From Endocalyx cinctus (taxonomy: Eukaryota > Ascomycota > Sordariomycetes > Amphisphaeriales > Apiosporaceae), in NCBI GenBank assembly GCA_001600455.1, contig BCKC01000004.1, positions 2,902,915 to 2,966,914 of the forward strand: DNA of 64,000 nt. Direction: 5' to 3'. Numbering within the stretch: the stretch's first letter is position 1; each line of letters begins with the position of its first letter. The translations under genes and the position numbers were made by a program. The notes beneath the pieces were generated by a model. The model was not told the origin of the DNA. It was given only the letters and a program-made list of their open reading frames with translations, and made no database searches. This document shows positions 1-11,700 of the stretch, in pieces.

Positions 1-57
<57 letters not shown>
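1..57. repeat. CT dinucleotide microsatellite, cut by window edge
   Basis: An uninterrupted TC repeat runs from the first base to about position 57, so its true length is unknown. No gene is attached to it. Confidence 0.95.
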
Positions 58-58
<1 letters not shown>

Positions 59-1819
59 ATTATTCGAAGAAATACCGCCGAGGGATTTGGCTACTACATT
101 CACTATCACAACAACGCGACTATGGGTGTTCGCAAGAAAATACGTCGTATATTTGATAGGGTGTATGAATACATTTCAAGGGGAAGAAATAGACAAAGAA
201 ATCGTTTTCGAGACTCTGATCGGAAGAATTTTGGCACAAAGAGGAATGCTGGCACGGATTCATCGACAAGCCAGGCTGTTAACAATGCGCTCTTCTATAA
301 TACACAAATACTACCAATAACAACGGGAGTGTACACTGAATAGTATTTTATCTGTAATATAGAATAATATAACCATGTATTTGACATAAATAATGGATAC
401 ATGACAGATTCAGATGTAGCAGAGACAAATTCAAATGTAACAAAGACAGACTTAGATTAAAAGGAAAGTTTAATTCGAGTTATAAAAGAGTTCTGCTACA
501 GTGCTACCTGCATCTTGATTTCTGACAGCTGCACAGCAGCTGCCCCCTGAACCTCATTCCGTACTAAATAAAGTGTATAGCACTTTGCTATAACATTACC
601 AATGACTGGACAATTCTCTTAATATATATTTGTATGTAGCCAGCTATATCCAGATTTGGGAGTGGCAGCTGCGACGAGCTGTCAAAAATTAAGGTGCAGC
701 TGCATAATACGTATAAGGTTGAAAATATTCCACTCTACCGTTTTGCTTCAAGATCCGTTTTCTCCGTATAATTTATTCATACCTTTAAGACTGGTAGCTG
801 CTTACTTAGCGACAAATGCGCCTCTGCCGCCTTCATGACGACAATATGCCTAGATGGAGAAATTCGTAGGTGATATTGTATGTTATTAGTTGCTTCAAGT
901 TTTGACCACGTCCTACTAAGAATAGAATGATGTTGTACTTGTAGCTATTAGTGTAAAATTATATAAAATAGTGGTATAGTCATGATTGAAAACGTTCAAG
1001 CTTTACTCCGGGCTACTTGACCGCTTTATAAATTAAGGAGTGACAGAAGTGACAGTAGTGACCGACTTCTTAAGAAGTCGGTCATTTTAGGTACTCAGCT
1101 ACTTTATTTGTTAAAGCGGTCTATATTTTGTTCGTGACGGTGAAGAATTACGCGGATTTATTTACTTCGACCTTGTATAAAAAGGATCTTGCTCAGGTTC
1201 AGTTCGGATTAAAAGCGGCATGGCTTAAGTACACATCCATAAAAGTCCCTAAATGATTGATAGCGCACAAGTTGGCTAGTTGGGCTGGTTGGTTCGGATT
1301 TAAAGCACCAATAGATAACACCTGCAGAATTAGTGTGGTTATACGCTATAAGTACCTAAACAAGACAGCTAATGTAAGTAATTGACCGTTACCAATCAAA
1401 GTTTACTGAGGTCATACTGCGTCATGCACCGTACCTACACCACAGGCAGCTTGGCCGCTTGGTAACTGATCTACAGGGCATCTACGTAGTACAGTAGACC
1501 GCTAATACGTAGTGTACATATAACTGATCAATAATACTATACGTAAGAGCTTAAACCCGAGGTTATCAACCTTGGAGGTTACACTGGCGGGTCATTTTGG
1601 GGGTCATTTTTTGGAGACAGGTCGGGGTTGATTGGGGGAAGTGGGGGTACGCGTAAGGATCAATCGTACCACTATTTGTCTAGAGATTTCAAAGAACTAC
1701 GTTATACCGCTATCGGAATATTTGCGGCTCTTGTTCAAAAATTTTTTACAAGTGCATTACGGCTTACACTTTTCTTCACTATGACAACTTGACCAATTTT
1801 CATCATCTCATATTTTAAA
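58..1819. other. Gene-free AT-rich region upstream of the Phe-tRNA synthetase
   Basis: I see no convincing gene here. Open frames are short and lack recognisable motifs. The stretch holds a foldback structure at 1019-1122. It also holds a near-identical 15-bp direct repeat (GTTCGGATTWAAAGC) at 1202-1216 and 1292-1306, which suggests old mobile-element debris. Confidence 0.5.
1019..1122. repeat. Foldback (MITE-like) element with perfect 26-bp central palindrome
   Basis: The ends are inverted 10-mers, GACCGCTTTA at 1019 and TAAAGCGGTC ending at 1122. In the middle, 1059-1084 is a perfect palindrome whose arms are TGACCGACTTCTT and its complement. Between outer and inner arms the pairing is imperfect. 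The size and structure resemble a miniature inverted-repeat element. I could not see a clear target-site duplication. Confidence 0.55.
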
Positions 1820-3379
1820 ATGTGGACAGCCAGGGTCAATAGAGGCTCTAATTGTATAAGAAGGGCAATAAATTATTCGACAATTTCAAAATGTAGTAGT
1901 AATTCCCTCAGCAAAGCTTTGCCTTCGCATCAGCTGCAGTTGAAGTTAATTCCTCGAAAAGGTAGGTTGTAATATATAAATATCCAAGCTTTCTATGTGT
2001 GAAGCTTTCCTGACTCTTAACTAGCTATCTCCCTATGCCAATATCGGACCAAAGCGACCTCGGCCATAATAAATGATACTAGTTATAAGACAGATTCTTG
2101 GTTCAATGTACCCAAAAATATTATAGATAAAGTTCCACGTCGATTGCATCTTCAAAAAGACCACCCGATATATATCACTCGGCAGATTATCGAGTCGGTC
2201 TTCCCCCTGCCGACATACACATATTATAATGAGTTCAACCCCGTTGTCACAGCACATCAGAACTTCGATTCTTTAGGCTTTCCCAAAGATCATCCGGGAA
2301 GAGCTAAGACTGATACGTACTATATCAACGAGGAGACGTTACTACGGACACACACGAGCGCACACCAAGCGGAGACCTTCCAAGCTAATCTTAGCGATGG
2401 TTACCTGATCAGTGCCGATGTCTACCGTCGTGATGAGATAGATCGGACCCATTACCCCATCTTCCACCAGATGGAAGGGGCCCGTTCTTGGGATCGCACC
2501 AAGGTGCCCAATGGCGATATCGAGGCGGCCGTCCGGTCGGACATAGAAAAATTGCCGAGTCATAACATCAAGGTCTTAGACCCGAACCCACCATTCCACG
2601 CGGAGAGGAACCCTTTACAGGACGGCCACTATTCCGCTGGAGAGGCCGAAGCTATTGGCATCCATCTGAAGAGGTCCCTAGAGGTTATGGTCATCGAGCT
2701 CTTCACCCGGGCGAAGGCTGCCGCGTTGAAGGCAGATCCCAACTTCGTAGACGAACCGCTTCAAATGAGGTGGGTCGAGGCATACTTCCCCTTCACAAGT
2801 CCCTCGTGGGAGCTAGAGGTCTACTACCAAGGAAATTGGCTCGAAGTATTAGGCTGTGGTGTGGTCCAGAAGGACCTCTACATCAATGCCAAAGTACCAG
2901 ATCAGGTAGGCTGGGCTTTTGGCCTTGGCCTCGAGAGGCTCGCAATGCTACTCTTCCAGATTCCAGATATCCGTCTCTTCTGGTCGCAGGATGTACGTTT
3001 CCTGAGTCAGTTTGAGGGTGTATCGGATAATTTAGACTCTCTCAAGCGCTTCACGGCCTTCTCTAAATACCCCGGCTGCCCCAAGGACATATCCTTCTGG
3101 CTTAAGCCGTCCTCTGCCGCCGGGGGAAATACCGAGGCCAACGCGCATGAAATTCACACAAATGATGTGATGGAGGTGGTGCGCACCGTGTCTGGCGACG
3201 CCGTCGAAGATGTCAGATTGGTCGATGAGTTTGTTCACCCAAAGACCGGTCGCAAGAGCTTATGTTATCGCGTTAACTATCGCAGCCTAGAGACGACATT
3301 GACCAACGTACAGGCCAACCAACTACACTCCCGGGTCGGGGACCTCTTAGTGCAACAGTTTGGCGTAGAACTCAGGTAA
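1820..3379 (+). CDS. MSF1: Mitochondrial phenylalanine-tRNA ligase
   Basis: Charges mitochondrial tRNA-Phe in the matrix. The model is 1820-1961 joined to 2025-3379 (498 aa). The long frame from about 2021 has no ATG. A GTAGGT donor at 1962 and a CTGAC branch with TAG acceptor at 2022-2024 join it, in phase, to a short ATG exon. That exon encodes an Arg/Ser-rich presequence almost free of acidic residues, as expected for matrix import. The class II synthetase features follow: TDSWFNVP near the catalytic-domain start, motif 2 around FHQMEGARSWDR, motif 3 at GLGLERLAMLLF, and a C-terminal ferredoxin-like anticodon-binding domain beginning at KYPGCPKDISFWL. Length fits the monomeric mitochondrial enzyme (about 470 aa in yeast). 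The family assignment is secure. The first exon is inferred from frame and splice signals. Confidence 0.93.
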
Positions 3380-6300
3380 CGTCTTCGCTTTTATTTCAGT
3401 TGGGAAAAGAAGCCATGAAGCTGGGGCAGGGGCTTTACTGGCTCTTATCGCGTGCGTTCCAACTCTTAGTTTTCAAAAGGGAGAGAAAGTGGTGATTTCA
3501 GAACTAGTCATCCTAGCGATAAGATTCTCTTTGAAGGCTTCGCAAAGCTGTCCCTTTCTTCTTTATGAGACCGGCAAATTTGGCGATATTCATGCCATGT
3601 AAAGTCTAGGCCAAAGCAATTAATGCCTTAGGCTGATAAGGCATGCTTAGAGCATTAATGATTCAGGTTGAAAAACAATTACCCCGAGCAGGCTGTGAGG
3701 AAGGGGTTCATGCAGTGTCAAAGTATCACCTGCACCTCTCTTGACTTCAGCACTGTATATATCTAGAGATACTATACGTGCATGATGGGTACCATGTATA
3801 TTAGTAGTAGCTACGGTCATGGCGCAGTACCGCATGAGCAATGTACAGCTATAGAATAAAATAAGATAAAATAAAAAGTCCGGAATAGCCACCACTACAC
3901 AATTTTCAACATATGAGTGACTCTTTTTTAGTCCCTTAGTATAGCTGTCTGCGAATTTTGCAAATTAGTGCTTAGCACTCGCCATGCGCCATCATGTTCT
4001 TACGTGTTAGGGAAGCATGTGAATGCCGCAGCATCGCCTTTTACTCTGTCAGATTAATTGTAAGATGCCACGGGCCACGGCTCATATAATATGTAGGATG
4101 ATGAATAAGCTACATGATGAATCAACAGATGCGCAAACGTTTCTGGAGGTTTGTTGGGAACGGGAAGGGTATCAACCGGCGTCCTTTCTTCCTACTTCAC
4201 TCCGAGCCTCCTTTCACTCCTACGCAACTTGCGCCCAAGCAGGGGTATATTATCTAATAATGTGGTCCGAACCCATCGTTATATACTTAAATTACTGTAT
4301 GTAGGTGCTAGTTCAATTCCTTCGCCAGCTCGAAATTTGTCGAGATGACGTCGAAAAGAGAGCCCGTCGTATATAATAAAGGGCATATTCCAAATAACCA
4401 CGATAGTTAGTGTATAAAGTAAGCAGCATATGTAGCGTGCACGACCGAAAACTAGAAGAGCAGAGACGGGACCGAGTACCTAGATATCAATATTTAACAC
4501 TAGAAGAAGGCAACTTGTGCAATCTGAGTTATGAAAATCCTCCGACCATTTATTTACTCCGTACAATTTTCCAGATCAGGGAAGTGAAGGTAAAAAGAAC
4601 CAGAATTCGCGGGGTGAAGTGGGTATTTTTTGACAGATATCGCATTCTTCGCTGTTTTCACTAATATCCATCTAAGACGTGGCTATGCAAAAATACGGAC
4701 GCGGGAAGTTTTTTATTATTATTATTTCTTTCCATTTGATTGAATAGGATTTCCGTATGTGTGCAGGATTAAGGAGGGAGCGAGCTTGTGGAGTTTGGGT
4801 GCTGTCGTTCTCGCTTTCTCCTGAACAGCTGCATTAAGTCTCCCGTCCGGTCCGGTCTCGTTTGCGGCCATGCGTTACTATGTTGCGATAGGACGACCTC
4901 AGACTTCATGCGGTATGCGGGAGTGATTACACGATAAATTAGCTGACGAGGTCTCCCGCTGAATCACCAGTAGCTAAGCCCGTTTGCGATAGCCCCGGGT
5001 GATCACTTTGTCAAATTTAAGTTCAAGCTTTGAAGAAGCTGCGGTGCAAGATAAACAAAAGATGTCTCGTCGATCGTGTCAGAATATTAGAAAAAAAATC
5101 TGTTGTTGAGGCTGAGCTTGATACGCTACACTAGTGTTGATCGGGTTCGGATTCTGTTACTGCGCTCTGTATGTAGTACGTTACTACGTATAAGGTACGG
5201 GAAACAGATGACCAACTGATGGAGCTGCGGAGTAATCAAATTTCCACTCGGCAAAGCTCCCCTTGTCCTGCGTTTCTGCGACCTCTGTAGATCAATTGGA
5301 TCTGGGTTGCTTCTTTCGTTCTGCCATGTGAGCGCTTGCTGCTACGACCGCTTGCCGTGCATGTTTACTAGCCCGGGCTCTGGGGATCTAGAAAGACCGA
5401 GAGGCCCCCCAACGAGGCTGTGCAAAACAAAACGGAATTGCAAGCGAGTAATTGTGCATACCTAGATGCATATTTTTCTTTTCTTTTTTCCAAATGATTC
5501 AAAACTAATGAACGGATAAAATTCTTGGCTTGCGTTGCTTGTCAGTTTTATTGTTGTTTGCTTAACCCTCCTTTATGGCCCCGATGACTAGATCAAACAT
5601 GTTAATGAACAAGTCTAATCCCGCGTGAGGAAAGTACATAAAAATGATAAATGATTCAAACTATCATGAGACGACGACGACACTTTTTTTTTTTCCCTTT
5701 ACTCTTTTGCTGCGCCGACCTGGAAATCAAAGAATCAAAGCGGTCGGGAATCAAAATCTCGTAAAAAGGAACTAAAACAACGTAATCAAACAAGTATAAC
5801 TGCGCCATGGTGAAGTGGCGAGTGACATAATTCTAATAAGTCATTAAGTAGTGTAGCTGGAGGTAACACATAGCCCTGTTCTTAAAAGTAAAGAAATAAT
5901 ATCGCCCGTAAAACAAGCCCAGCATAATTACATACTATGTAGCTTTGCATACGTATTGTCTACCGTGTAATCATGGTTAATCCTATATTATTTTATGTTT
6001 GATTTTTATTTTTCGCACATACAAGTAGAACTTGGAATCGGACTTTAGAAGCTAACTAGGATTACCTATGTCATATGAAATGATCATGATTTCTTTTCGG
6101 ATGAGGATGATGGCTGAGCACTGGGTATTCGTGCTTATCAGTTTCGTAATTTGACTTTTACGAAGTTCTTTGAACGGCAAAGAAACAAAAAAAAAAATCT
6201 GGAATTTTGACCTTGTCAAAATACACGTAGAATGATTCCTTTGGTGGCGGTTCGGTTTTAGCCATGGAAAATTCGAAACAGACCCAGTAAGTAGTTGCAG

Positions 6301-6864
6301 CGTTTACTCCGTAGTTGACAGCGAATACATTCAGAGGATATGAAATACTCTGTACTATGCGTGATAGTGAACTTGGATTAAGGGACCTAGCGTTTAAGTT
6401 GCCCCATAAACTATAGCTTGTTCGATACGCTGAGCCTGTTGTAATCCCACATATTGATTTGCGTTTTAGTGGACCTTTCACGGGCTAAACTCCACTATTT
6501 CGGCGGTGGGAACAACCATAATTCTACCAGCCAACCAGCATGGGTATAGTCTACACTTTATCGCCTCTGAAATCTCTAGTCTCTAGCGTACGCAGCCACA
6601 TTACGACACTCTAGACTTTTTGTTGATTGATTTGATCTCGAAGTGATACATATTACATCTCATTCGCCCTCTTTCTACCTTCCCTTTCTTAACTTATTTT
6701 CCATACTCACCAATAAAACAACACACAAGAAAGAACTCGGTTCGACTACATATTCCACAAACCTCCCGTTAAGGACTCTTTTCTTTTCCTTCTCCAACTT
6801 CGGAAGTAAACAATATATCTATCACCTTGTTCACGTAACACAACAGTACATACAACATAACATC
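3380..6864. other. 3.5-kb gene-free region
   Basis: No open frame here looks like a real protein; the longest (107 aa, minus strand, 6158-6481) has no recognisable motif. The DNA is AT-rich with short homopolymer runs, including a T run near 5685. The last 250 bases before 6865 are pyrimidine-rich and probably hold the promoter and 5' leader of the calcipressin gene. Confidence 0.5.
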
Positions 6865-7653
6865 ATGTCGAGTCCTCAGTCGCCGACGTCTCCTTCTATG
6901 CGCCCGCTTATGGAGCGTCGCGGATCGTCTAAGTCTTCGCTCTCGTTAGACCTCTCAAGCTTGCCGCCGCTCACGCAGCCCACACCACCTACAAACACTC
7001 TCCTTTTCACCAACCTAAACCACCTAGACATCTTCCGCCCCGATAACCTGCAGAACATCCGGGACCTCATATCCGCGACGGCGCCGATAGCCACGTGGGC
7101 ACCGTTGAAGTCGTTCCGCCGAATCATCGTTTCCTTCCAGAACGAGCAGGCCGCGATAGAAGTGCGATCGATATGGGACGGCGAGGCGGTCATGGGCGAG
7201 CGGTGTCGGGTTTACTTCGGCCAGCACACGCCCCTCGACATCTCCAAGGACGTCCACCTCAACCTACCCGACGCCGGAAAGCTTTTCTTCATTAGCCCGC
7301 CCCCGTCGCCCCCGCACGGCTGGGAAATGCGGCTCGAGGACGCGCCCAACAAGCAGGTCCACGCCGACGACCTCGCCGAGGCGCTCGCCAAGCTCCACCA
7401 GTCTCATAACCCGATCGCGTCCATGGGTCAGGATATGTCGCCCGTCTCCCCCACCACCGACGCGAACGGCGCTTTCAGGAAGACCCGGAGTAGGAGCAGC
7501 ACCCTTATTTACCAGCCCCAAGAGCACGGCGGTAGCCCTAACCTCCCCGCCATCTCCGTCGACGACATGACGGATGATTTGGATATAAGCCCCGTTCAGG
7601 AGCGTCCTATCATGGCGCACACGACGCGGCCGCCTGTGGAGCTTATGCAGTGA
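6865..7653 (+). CDS. RCN1: Calcipressin (regulator of calcineurin)
   Basis: A 262-aa intronless protein that binds and modulates the calcineurin phosphatase. The N-terminal ~40 residues are Ser/Pro-rich. An RRM-like fold follows, beginning near the TNTLLFTNL strand. The family signature FISPPPSPPHGWEMRLEDAPN, the conserved SP-repeat and PP-rich block of RCAN proteins, lies at about residues 138-158. The C-terminus is low-complexity. The ATG at 6865 was preferred over further upstream in-frame starts because the upstream translation is a low-complexity Thr/Ser/Phe-rich stretch typical of a leader and the RCAN homology begins after it. The SP motifs are candidate phosphorylation sites by analogy with the family. 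Confidence 0.9.
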   Translation: MSSPQSPTSPSMRPLMERRGSSKSSLSLDLSSLPPLTQPTPPTNTLLFTNLNHLDIFRPDNLQNIRDLISATAPIATWAPLKSFRRIIVSFQNEQAAIEVRSIWDGEAVMGERCRVYFGQHTPLDISKDVHLNLPDAGKLFFISPPPSPPHGWEMRLEDAPNKQVHADDLAEALAKLHQSHNPIASMGQDMSPVSPTTDANGAFRKTRSRSSTLIYQPQEHGGSPNLPAISVDDMTDDLDISPVQERPIMAHTTRPPVELMQ

Positions 7654-8727
7654 TTACTCTTGTTATCTTTCTTCCATCGGGCGTTCACATTAGACCACGG
7701 GCATAATCTACTAAGGGGAAGAGACGGTTGCATTGAAAACCCCCCCCCAAAAAGGCGTTGTACCGTCACTACTAGTACATCGGTCTCTAATTTCATGTTT
7801 CCTGGGTGGCTTGGTAGTTCGGCGTTTCCATTGTTGTTTTCTTTTATGTTTTTACAGGAAGGCGGTGCGAAGTGGAAGTCATTACAATACCAACGAGGTG
7901 GCGCATTTTTACTCTTTTACAAATACAAATCGCATAGGTCAAGAAATATATTTACAAGACCTTTGAATTAGAGAATAATGGATTTTTACAAGTTTTATTC
8001 AGGGTGCATGAGGAGGCCTGGTGTGGCTTGGAACGATCAGGTTGGGACGTTTTATGAGTGGGTGGCCTCGACCTAAACTGATAATTGGAGAGGAGGCGGG
8101 CACTTGTACATATCAATGTAATAATATTAAACATAACCAACCAAACGAAAATATTTCCTCCCCAATATTTCCTTCGAAAATTTGTGTTCTTTTTTAACAA
8201 TATAAAATACTAACCTAAGATCTACGTATGTAAATACTTAAATGTTCCAAGTAGATTTGTCAAATGTTGCAGCCAAAGATGAATTTTAGTATCAACTGCG
8301 CACAGAACACTATATGGCTGAATGGCTGAATGGGTACCGCATCGACCCCACCAGCCCACCACAGGCACACACACAGACCCCTAAAAAACAGCACTACACT
8401 ACACTAACAAAAAGAAAATTGAAAAAAAAAAAAAAAACCAAGGCTGACAGGGTAATAAGCACGCTAAACCTTAATGTATCAAAGTAAACAAACTACCTTC
8501 TGTGTATACTACTTTCTTTACCATCCACAGTTCCTGGTCTCTGATCCCTCATCAAATTAATTTATCAATGCTACATTACCTATTAAAACTATGACTTAAT
8601 TGCAGTGTCTCCATTAAGTTACACTCGGGCCATTGTTGGTGTATTTTGTATTTGATGCATGGGAAAAGATAGCTGTTATTTATTCTTTTTTCTCTCTCTC
8701 TAACATTCATCCCTTTGCTAATCAGTC
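7654..8727. other. Intergenic region between calcipressin and AT-hook gene
   Basis: No supported gene. It contains a C run at about 7740, an A run near 8426 and a short pyrimidine-rich stretch just before the ATG at 8728. It probably holds the calcipressin 3' UTR and the promoter of the next gene. Confidence 0.5.
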
Positions 8728-11700
8728 ATGTCTGATTTTGGTCTGGACTTGCCGTCCTCACCAGATCCCCTGGCCGACGAAGTACCCAGCTCGGCGCGTC
8801 CTTCTTCGCGGCGCATATTGAAAACGCTGCCGCGAAACGGCTTATCGACATTATCCATACCGCAGAGTACTTCTTCGAGAAAGACGTCACCAATACGGCA
8901 ATCGCCTAGAAAGCAGACCTTCGAACTCGATGTCGGAAACGACCTCTCCCCGCAAAAGATCCTCGTTACGGTCGAGGCCGAGGAAGATCTGATAAGGGGA
9001 AGAGGTGTCGGACGTCGCCTCTTTAACTCGGTGTCTCCGTCGCGAAGTCCTCGTCGACGACAGGCCGCCACCACAACTACCGTACCCCTAAATGACGAGC
9101 CTGGGATGTCGGGCGCCGATGGAAATACCCCGCGAAAACGTGGCCGGCCGCGCCGAACTAGTAATGGCACGCCGATGCCGCGAAAGAGAGCCGGAACGCC
9201 GATCCAGAGAAAATCAAAGCAGGCACGGAAATCTACCGACCTTACATCTGAAGCCGATATTCCCAGCGACGTACTCACCGAGAAAGACGCGAATGGCGGT
9301 GAGCCGACCCCCAAACCGAAAAAGACCAGGGTACGCAAGACGCCTAAGAAGCCTTCTGCCTCGTCTACGGTACCCTCGTCCCAAATCTCGAGTAAGGCAA
9401 CCGGGAGGAAGCGAGGTCGGCCGCGAAAAGCTTTGATCCCGGATGAAGTTGCTCTCCTGGCCGAGGAAAGAAGGGAGGCGAGTCAACTTGCGGCCGAAGC
9501 GGCTCTGGCGCAGACGGATCCGGAGCTATTGGAGTCTGTAGGAGATATCCCATCAGAAACAGGCCGGTATGACAATTCGGATAATGTGTTCGATGGTCAG
9601 TTTAGCGACTTGCCACCTAGAAGAAGCAGTCCCACACCGACGCCGATGGATACGTCATTTACCCGTCGCGGAAACCAGAGCATTCAGCATCCTTCGCAAT
9701 CACCAGATAGGCCTACTCATAACGAAATCGAGGAGGGAGAGAATGCTACCGTGAGCGAAGATTACCGTTTTGAAGAGGCGGGCACAGATTTCGACTCGGA
9801 TTTCGGGCCTGTTGATGGTGCAACATATAATGGCCAAGATAATATCACACACGCGTCAGACTTTAGCATGATTGCTATGGAATCGCTACCATCTTTTCAT
9901 GCAAACGTTAGCCGAGTGTCGCCAGCCCTTGAAGATATAGGGGAGGAAACTAGCTTGATAATTAACCAATCATTACGATCACTACGGGAAAGCACTCGGT
10001 CTAACAACGAACCGCAACCTTTACCGGACCACTTACCTACACACGACTCAACCATGGATCCAAGCCACTCCATCCGTTCTTTTGCAGATATCAGCAAGTC
10101 CAGCGTACGTGCGTTATCCAGGAGCCCCAAGAGACCAAAAGCTATGCCTTTGAGCCGCCAACTTTTCGCGTCCAAGGTTCCACACGTAGACGACTCATTT
10201 TCTAGTATACCGGATAGTATACTTAGAGCAGCGACACCAGGACGTTTACCTATGAAACCTACTGCCGCAACGGATGAAAACAGCGATTATGATGATTCAT
10301 TCTCCGAAATAGCGGACGAGATACTTGCAGCTGCCACGCCTAAACCGCCGACACGATCAATCGAGCCAAGCACTAACAGTATTGCAAATGCGAATGCGAA
10401 TACCCCGGCTTCTCAGACACCGGGTTCGGCAAGCAGAGCCAGCGGCTCCAACTTCGCGTCGAGTCGGCTACCAACCCCGGACGATACGTCGTCTTCGAAT
10501 GCGGGTTCTAAAGAAGTGCAGGATGAATATGGTACCAGGCAAGCTGGACCCCAGCAGCCTCAACCTGCGGCTCCTTCTTCCGCTTTTCCATCAGATATGC
10601 CATCTTCACCACCGCGGGCCGCTCGTTCTTTTACTATTGATCGCCAAATTGCACAAACAAATCAAAGGCGAAGCGTCACGCCACAGCTACAGCTTTCATC
10701 ACCTCAACTGTCACCTACCAATAAAGCACCCCACGAGCCATCTAAGTCGCCTGAACCACAGAGTTCTGCCAGGAGACCAACACTCTCACCCATAGTACGC
10801 GTGGGAAGAACCCTGCAAAGCGTTGTTTCAGATCGATCTTCTCCCGAGGGTCGAGAAAGTAGCCTAGGAAGTCCTTTCCGAGGATCCTTCAGCGAGCAAG
10901 CTCAAGAGCCCCATTCAGATCGTTCAAGGCAATCGTCTATCGCTCGGTCTCCATCTCAACGGCTAACCGCTCCTATCCAGGCAATGCCAAGGCGCTCATC
11001 CAGCGTAGCTGCTCTGCTTGCTCAGGGGATAAGGTCTAGTGTCGGTCATAGGAGATCGACATCTAGAGATCTCGTGGGTGATTTTGAAAATCCATTTGGC
11101 ACGGAGAGCCGCGATTATTCACAAAATGCATCGCTTAGACGATCGTCTTTTAACTTACAAAACCAAACGGCGCGACCTAACGAGCCGGCATTACAGGAGT
11201 CTTTCACAAGTTCTACTCGGGCCGCACCACCTAGCGACGATGAGATGGATTGGGCTGCCAATCGCGACGTGAACAAAGAAGTTGGCGCTGAACCGCCCGT
11301 ACCTGAGCCTCAGCGATCTCATAACTCAAGCATATTTACTACTCGTGGCTCTAAAGCAGATGCTGTTATGCTAGAAGATGATGATCCGGCTGACGCGACG
11401 AATGGATTTGATGCTGCTGCGGCTGAGGAGCCGATCGAAGAAGAGAGCGATAACGGCGATATGGTAGAAGACTATGATGATGACCTTGACATATGGGATG
11501 TTGAAGCATCTCGCTCATCGCCGAAGAAGCAACAACAACCGGCGCCTACCGCGACCCAACCAGAAGCTGCCGCTCCTCGACGGAATAAAATTCCCAGTCC
11601 ATGGAGAAGACCTGGAAGGCGACTTATATACCAAGACGAGTTCACGAGCCCTTCACAAATAGAAATTGTTGAAAGTCCCTTGAGCGAACCCGAAGAACGG

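Noticed and set aside
4290..4345. tRNA gene suggested by AGTTCAATTCC
   Set aside because: No acceptor or T-stem pairing around the word. No tRNA or rRNA gene could be supported anywhere in the window.
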